Positions 36,990 to 38,459 of a DNA stretch of 38,459 nt are shown here, piece after piece. The stretch spans positions 1 to 38,459 of the forward strand of contig CAINEY010000033.1 of NCBI GenBank assembly GCA_903847945.1. The letters run 5' to 3'. Both the position numbers and the translations under genes were made by a program. Each line of letters starts with the position of its first letter. The stretch's first letter is position 1. The notes below the pieces were generated by a model. That model worked only from the letters and a program-made list of their open reading frames with translations, was not told where the DNA came from and searched no databases. The stretch is from an uncultured bacterium (GTDB lineage: Bacteria; Bacillota_I; Bacilli_A; Erysipelotrichales; Erysipelotrichaceae).

Positions 36990-38225
36990 CTATTTGGTAA
37001 ATAGGGTTTTGAATTTATTGCCTAAGGTGTCTTCCGGGTTGGGTTGACGAAGGCTTGCCTTTATTTTAGCACTAAACAAGTCCATGTCGAGACTGGCTTG
37101 CAGCTCCTTCACGGGAATCTGGTCTTTCATCACGTAGAAGAGACCGGCAACGGTACTTAAGGCCGCTTGACGCAATCCCAGGGTTTCACTGACGACGACG
37201 GTCGTCGGACACCCCAGTTGCGTGGACAGCATCACGGCCAATCCGTTGATGTCGGCGGAGTCTCCGGCCAACACCAAGTCCGGATGGTGTTCATTAAGGA
37301 TCGGTGAAATGGTCTTGTGGATCTGCTGCAACCACAGATCCAATGCCGGATCGATGATCTGAGCGACATCGTGTTCCGTCAAGGTATAATTCTTGTCATC
37401 CGCAGCCCAGGAATAGATCGGGGTTTTGGGGTACTTGGGTAAACCCAATCGGACGTTGTGATGCAACAAACGATCGGCTACTGCCACCGGTAAATGATGC
37501 TTATCAGCCAGCGCAGCCACCAGACTCCCCGACCCGACCGGCAAAACTTCGGTCGACATGAGTTTCCCCTTGGCGAACAAGCTCAGGCTCGTGCTTTGAC
37601 GTTCGATCTTGATGAGGATCTGGACCCGATCGATCGAGCGTTCAAACAGACTGGCCTCTTTCCCGATGGCGTAATGATCCAAACTGACATCCTGGATTTC
37701 CAAACCCGCCTTCTCAACGACCGAGGCATACTCATAAACGAGTTCCTTATCGGCACACAAGAGATCGACATCCAAGGTAAACGATGAACAGGCTTCATCG
37801 AGCGGTAAGCGCCGCATCGATACGCCGTTGACGGTGGTCTTATTGATGATGACGTTGATGATTTCCAGGTGTTCCGGTAAGGGTGTCCGGATGGCTTGTT
37901 TCAAGCCGCGCTGCACATCGCCCACGGTCAGCACGCCGGAGGTTTCTACGGTGATCTTCTGGTTGAAGCGATGCATGGAAACGCTGGGTAAGGCCAAAAC
38001 AACCCGTTGGAGCGGGGTTCCCAAGGTCTTGGAAACATGATCGCAAGCCTTGCGTAACGCCTCGGATAGCCCTTGCGGATCCTGGATCGATTGCCCCAGG
38101 ATCCCCCCGTAAACCACGCGTTCCACCTTTAAAATCGAGAGGCGCTTATTGAAAAACTGGCCGACAGCCAGACGGATTTCATGATCGCTGAGTTCGAGTG
38201 TTGCGATGATATTCTGTTCGCTCAC
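36990..38225 (-). CDS. ftsA: Cell division protein FtsA (divergent)
   Basis: Actin-like membrane tether for FtsZ, 411 residues from a GTG start at 38223-38225 that follows GGGAGG at seven bases. An alternative GTG five codons earlier would place the ribosome site inside the gene. The phosphate-1 region reads ATLELSDHEIRLAVG rather than the usual DxG motif. The second half keeps an actin-like glycine/Asp motif (LVLAGDSADINGLAVML). A C-terminal amphipathic tail (GNKFKTLFTK) suits membrane binding. Identity is supported by position directly upstream of ftsZ. Confidence 0.87.
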   Translation of the reverse strand: MSEQNIIATLELSDHEIRLAVGQFFNKRLSILKVERVVYGGILGQSIQDPQGLSEALRKACDHVSKTLGTPLQRVVLALPSVSMHRFNQKITVETSGVLTVGDVQRGLKQAIRTPLPEHLEIINVIINKTTVNGVSMRRLPLDEACSSFTLDVDLLCADKELVYEYASVVEKAGLEIQDVSLDHYAIGKEASLFERSIDRVQILIKIERQSTSLSLFAKGKLMSTEVLPVGSGSLVAALADKHHLPVAVADRLLHHNVRLGLPKYPKTPIYSWAADDKNYTLTEHDVAQIIDPALDLWLQQIHKTISPILNEHHPDLVLAGDSADINGLAVMLSTQLGCPTTVVVSETLGLRQAALSTVAGLFYVMKDQIPVKELQASLDMDLFSAKIKASLRQPNPEDTLGNKFKTLFTK

Positions 38226-38250
38226 GGTCGGTCCTCCCACATCTTAACCC

Positions 38251-38261
38251 ATTATAACACA
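38251..38261 (-). promoter_or_regulatory. Extended -10 promoter of ftsAZ
   Basis: TGTGTTATAAT on the minus strand, with a perfect -10 box and TGN extension, 25 bases before the ftsA GTG. Confidence 0.7.
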
Positions 38262-38295
38262 ATCATTTCTGAGCGATAAACTTTGGCTAAAACAC

Positions 38296-38324
38296 TTGCA
38301 TTGAGTCGCTGTTCATGGTAAACT
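38296..38324 (+). promoter_or_regulatory. Promoter of rpmB
   Basis: TTGCAT (38296-38301) and TAAACT (38319-38324) are separated by 17 bases, and TGG precedes the -10 box. AAAGGAGG and the ATG follow. Confidence 0.7.
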
Positions 38325-38357
38325 TTACAGGCAATCAACGAAAGGAGGTCTACGGAC

Positions 38358-38459
38358 ATGTCAAGAGTTTGTGCCGTAACCGGTAAAAAGGCGCTTTCGG
38401 GCAATAAACGTTCTCACTCCTTGCAGGCCACCCGCCGCAAATGGAATGTCAACTTACAG
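38358..38459 (+). CDS. rpmB: 50S ribosomal protein L28, 5' part
   Basis: The first 34 codons of a gene cut by the window end. The reading frame gives [20 protein letters not shown] and then the basic [10 protein letters not shown] stretch, matching the start of bacterial L28. AAAGGAGG lies nine bases before ATG. It is transcribed divergently from ftsA with its own promoter. L28 binds 23S rRNA in the large subunit. A Cys residue at position 5 suggests the zinc-ribbon-like form, but the second Cys pair is not in view. Confidence 0.92.
   Translation, partial: MSRVCAVTGKKALSGNKRSHSLQATRRKWNVNLQ

Overview
This window looks like a chromosomal segment of an anaerobic, fermentative Bacillota (Firmicutes) bacterium with moderate GC. 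Gram-positive-type Shine-Dalgarno sites, lipoprotein signals, an Rnf complex, a type III glutamine synthetase and an FtsA/FtsZ pair without a surrounding dcw cluster fit a lineage near Erysipelotrichia/Bacilli. That placement is an inference; no rRNA is present. The standard genetic code fits (TGG for Trp, TGA used as a stop). No phage, insertion sequence, CRISPR array or integrase is visible, and no stretch over 300 bases lacks a gene.

Layout. 1-224: tRNA-Cys and the terminator of a polyamine operon. 225-5534 (minus): operon of an XRE-cupin regulator, potA, potB, potC and two tandem potD lipoproteins, with a palindromic candidate operator in front of the regulator. 5674-5988: thioredoxin. 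6045-11523 (minus): amino-sugar cluster ygiQ-nagA-lipid kinase-nagB-HAD phosphatase, tightly packed or overlapping. 11544-13194: pduL and fba, divergent. 13267-14130: a bactofilin in an AT-rich patch. 14353-15251: tRNA-His and coaX. 15282-19282 (minus): a compact seven-gene Tad-like pilus locus, including a 47-residue pilin-like gene with a perfect Shine-Dalgarno. 19350-24376 (minus): rnfCDGEA, a small Cys-rich membrane gene, and rnfB; apbE (flavin transferase) is divergent at 24525. 25768-28515: pgi, an S1-domain gene, a YuiD-type membrane protein, an Nfu protein and a rubredoxin-like protein. 28752-32325: glnA type III and a GT4 glycosyltransferase. 32354-35301 (minus): nadE and a three-gene DUF2089/SHOCT operon under a canonical promoter with an overlapping palindrome. 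35402-38225: an unknown gene, ftsZ and ftsA. 38358 to the end: the start of rpmB.

The genes fit a redox economy based on ferredoxin/NAD: Rnf couples ferredoxin and NADH to an ion gradient, ApbE attaches FMN to RnfD and RnfG, and Nfu and rubredoxin-type proteins serve iron proteins. Pgi, Fba and PduL belong to glycolysis and acyl-phosphate fermentation; NagA/NagB feed amino sugars into glycolysis.

The most unusual content is the Rnf variant (RnfD carrying a second, C-terminal FMN-binding domain, a 100-residue RnfB lacking its ferredoxin domains, and an NqrM-like Cys-rich protein) and the miniature Tad locus.
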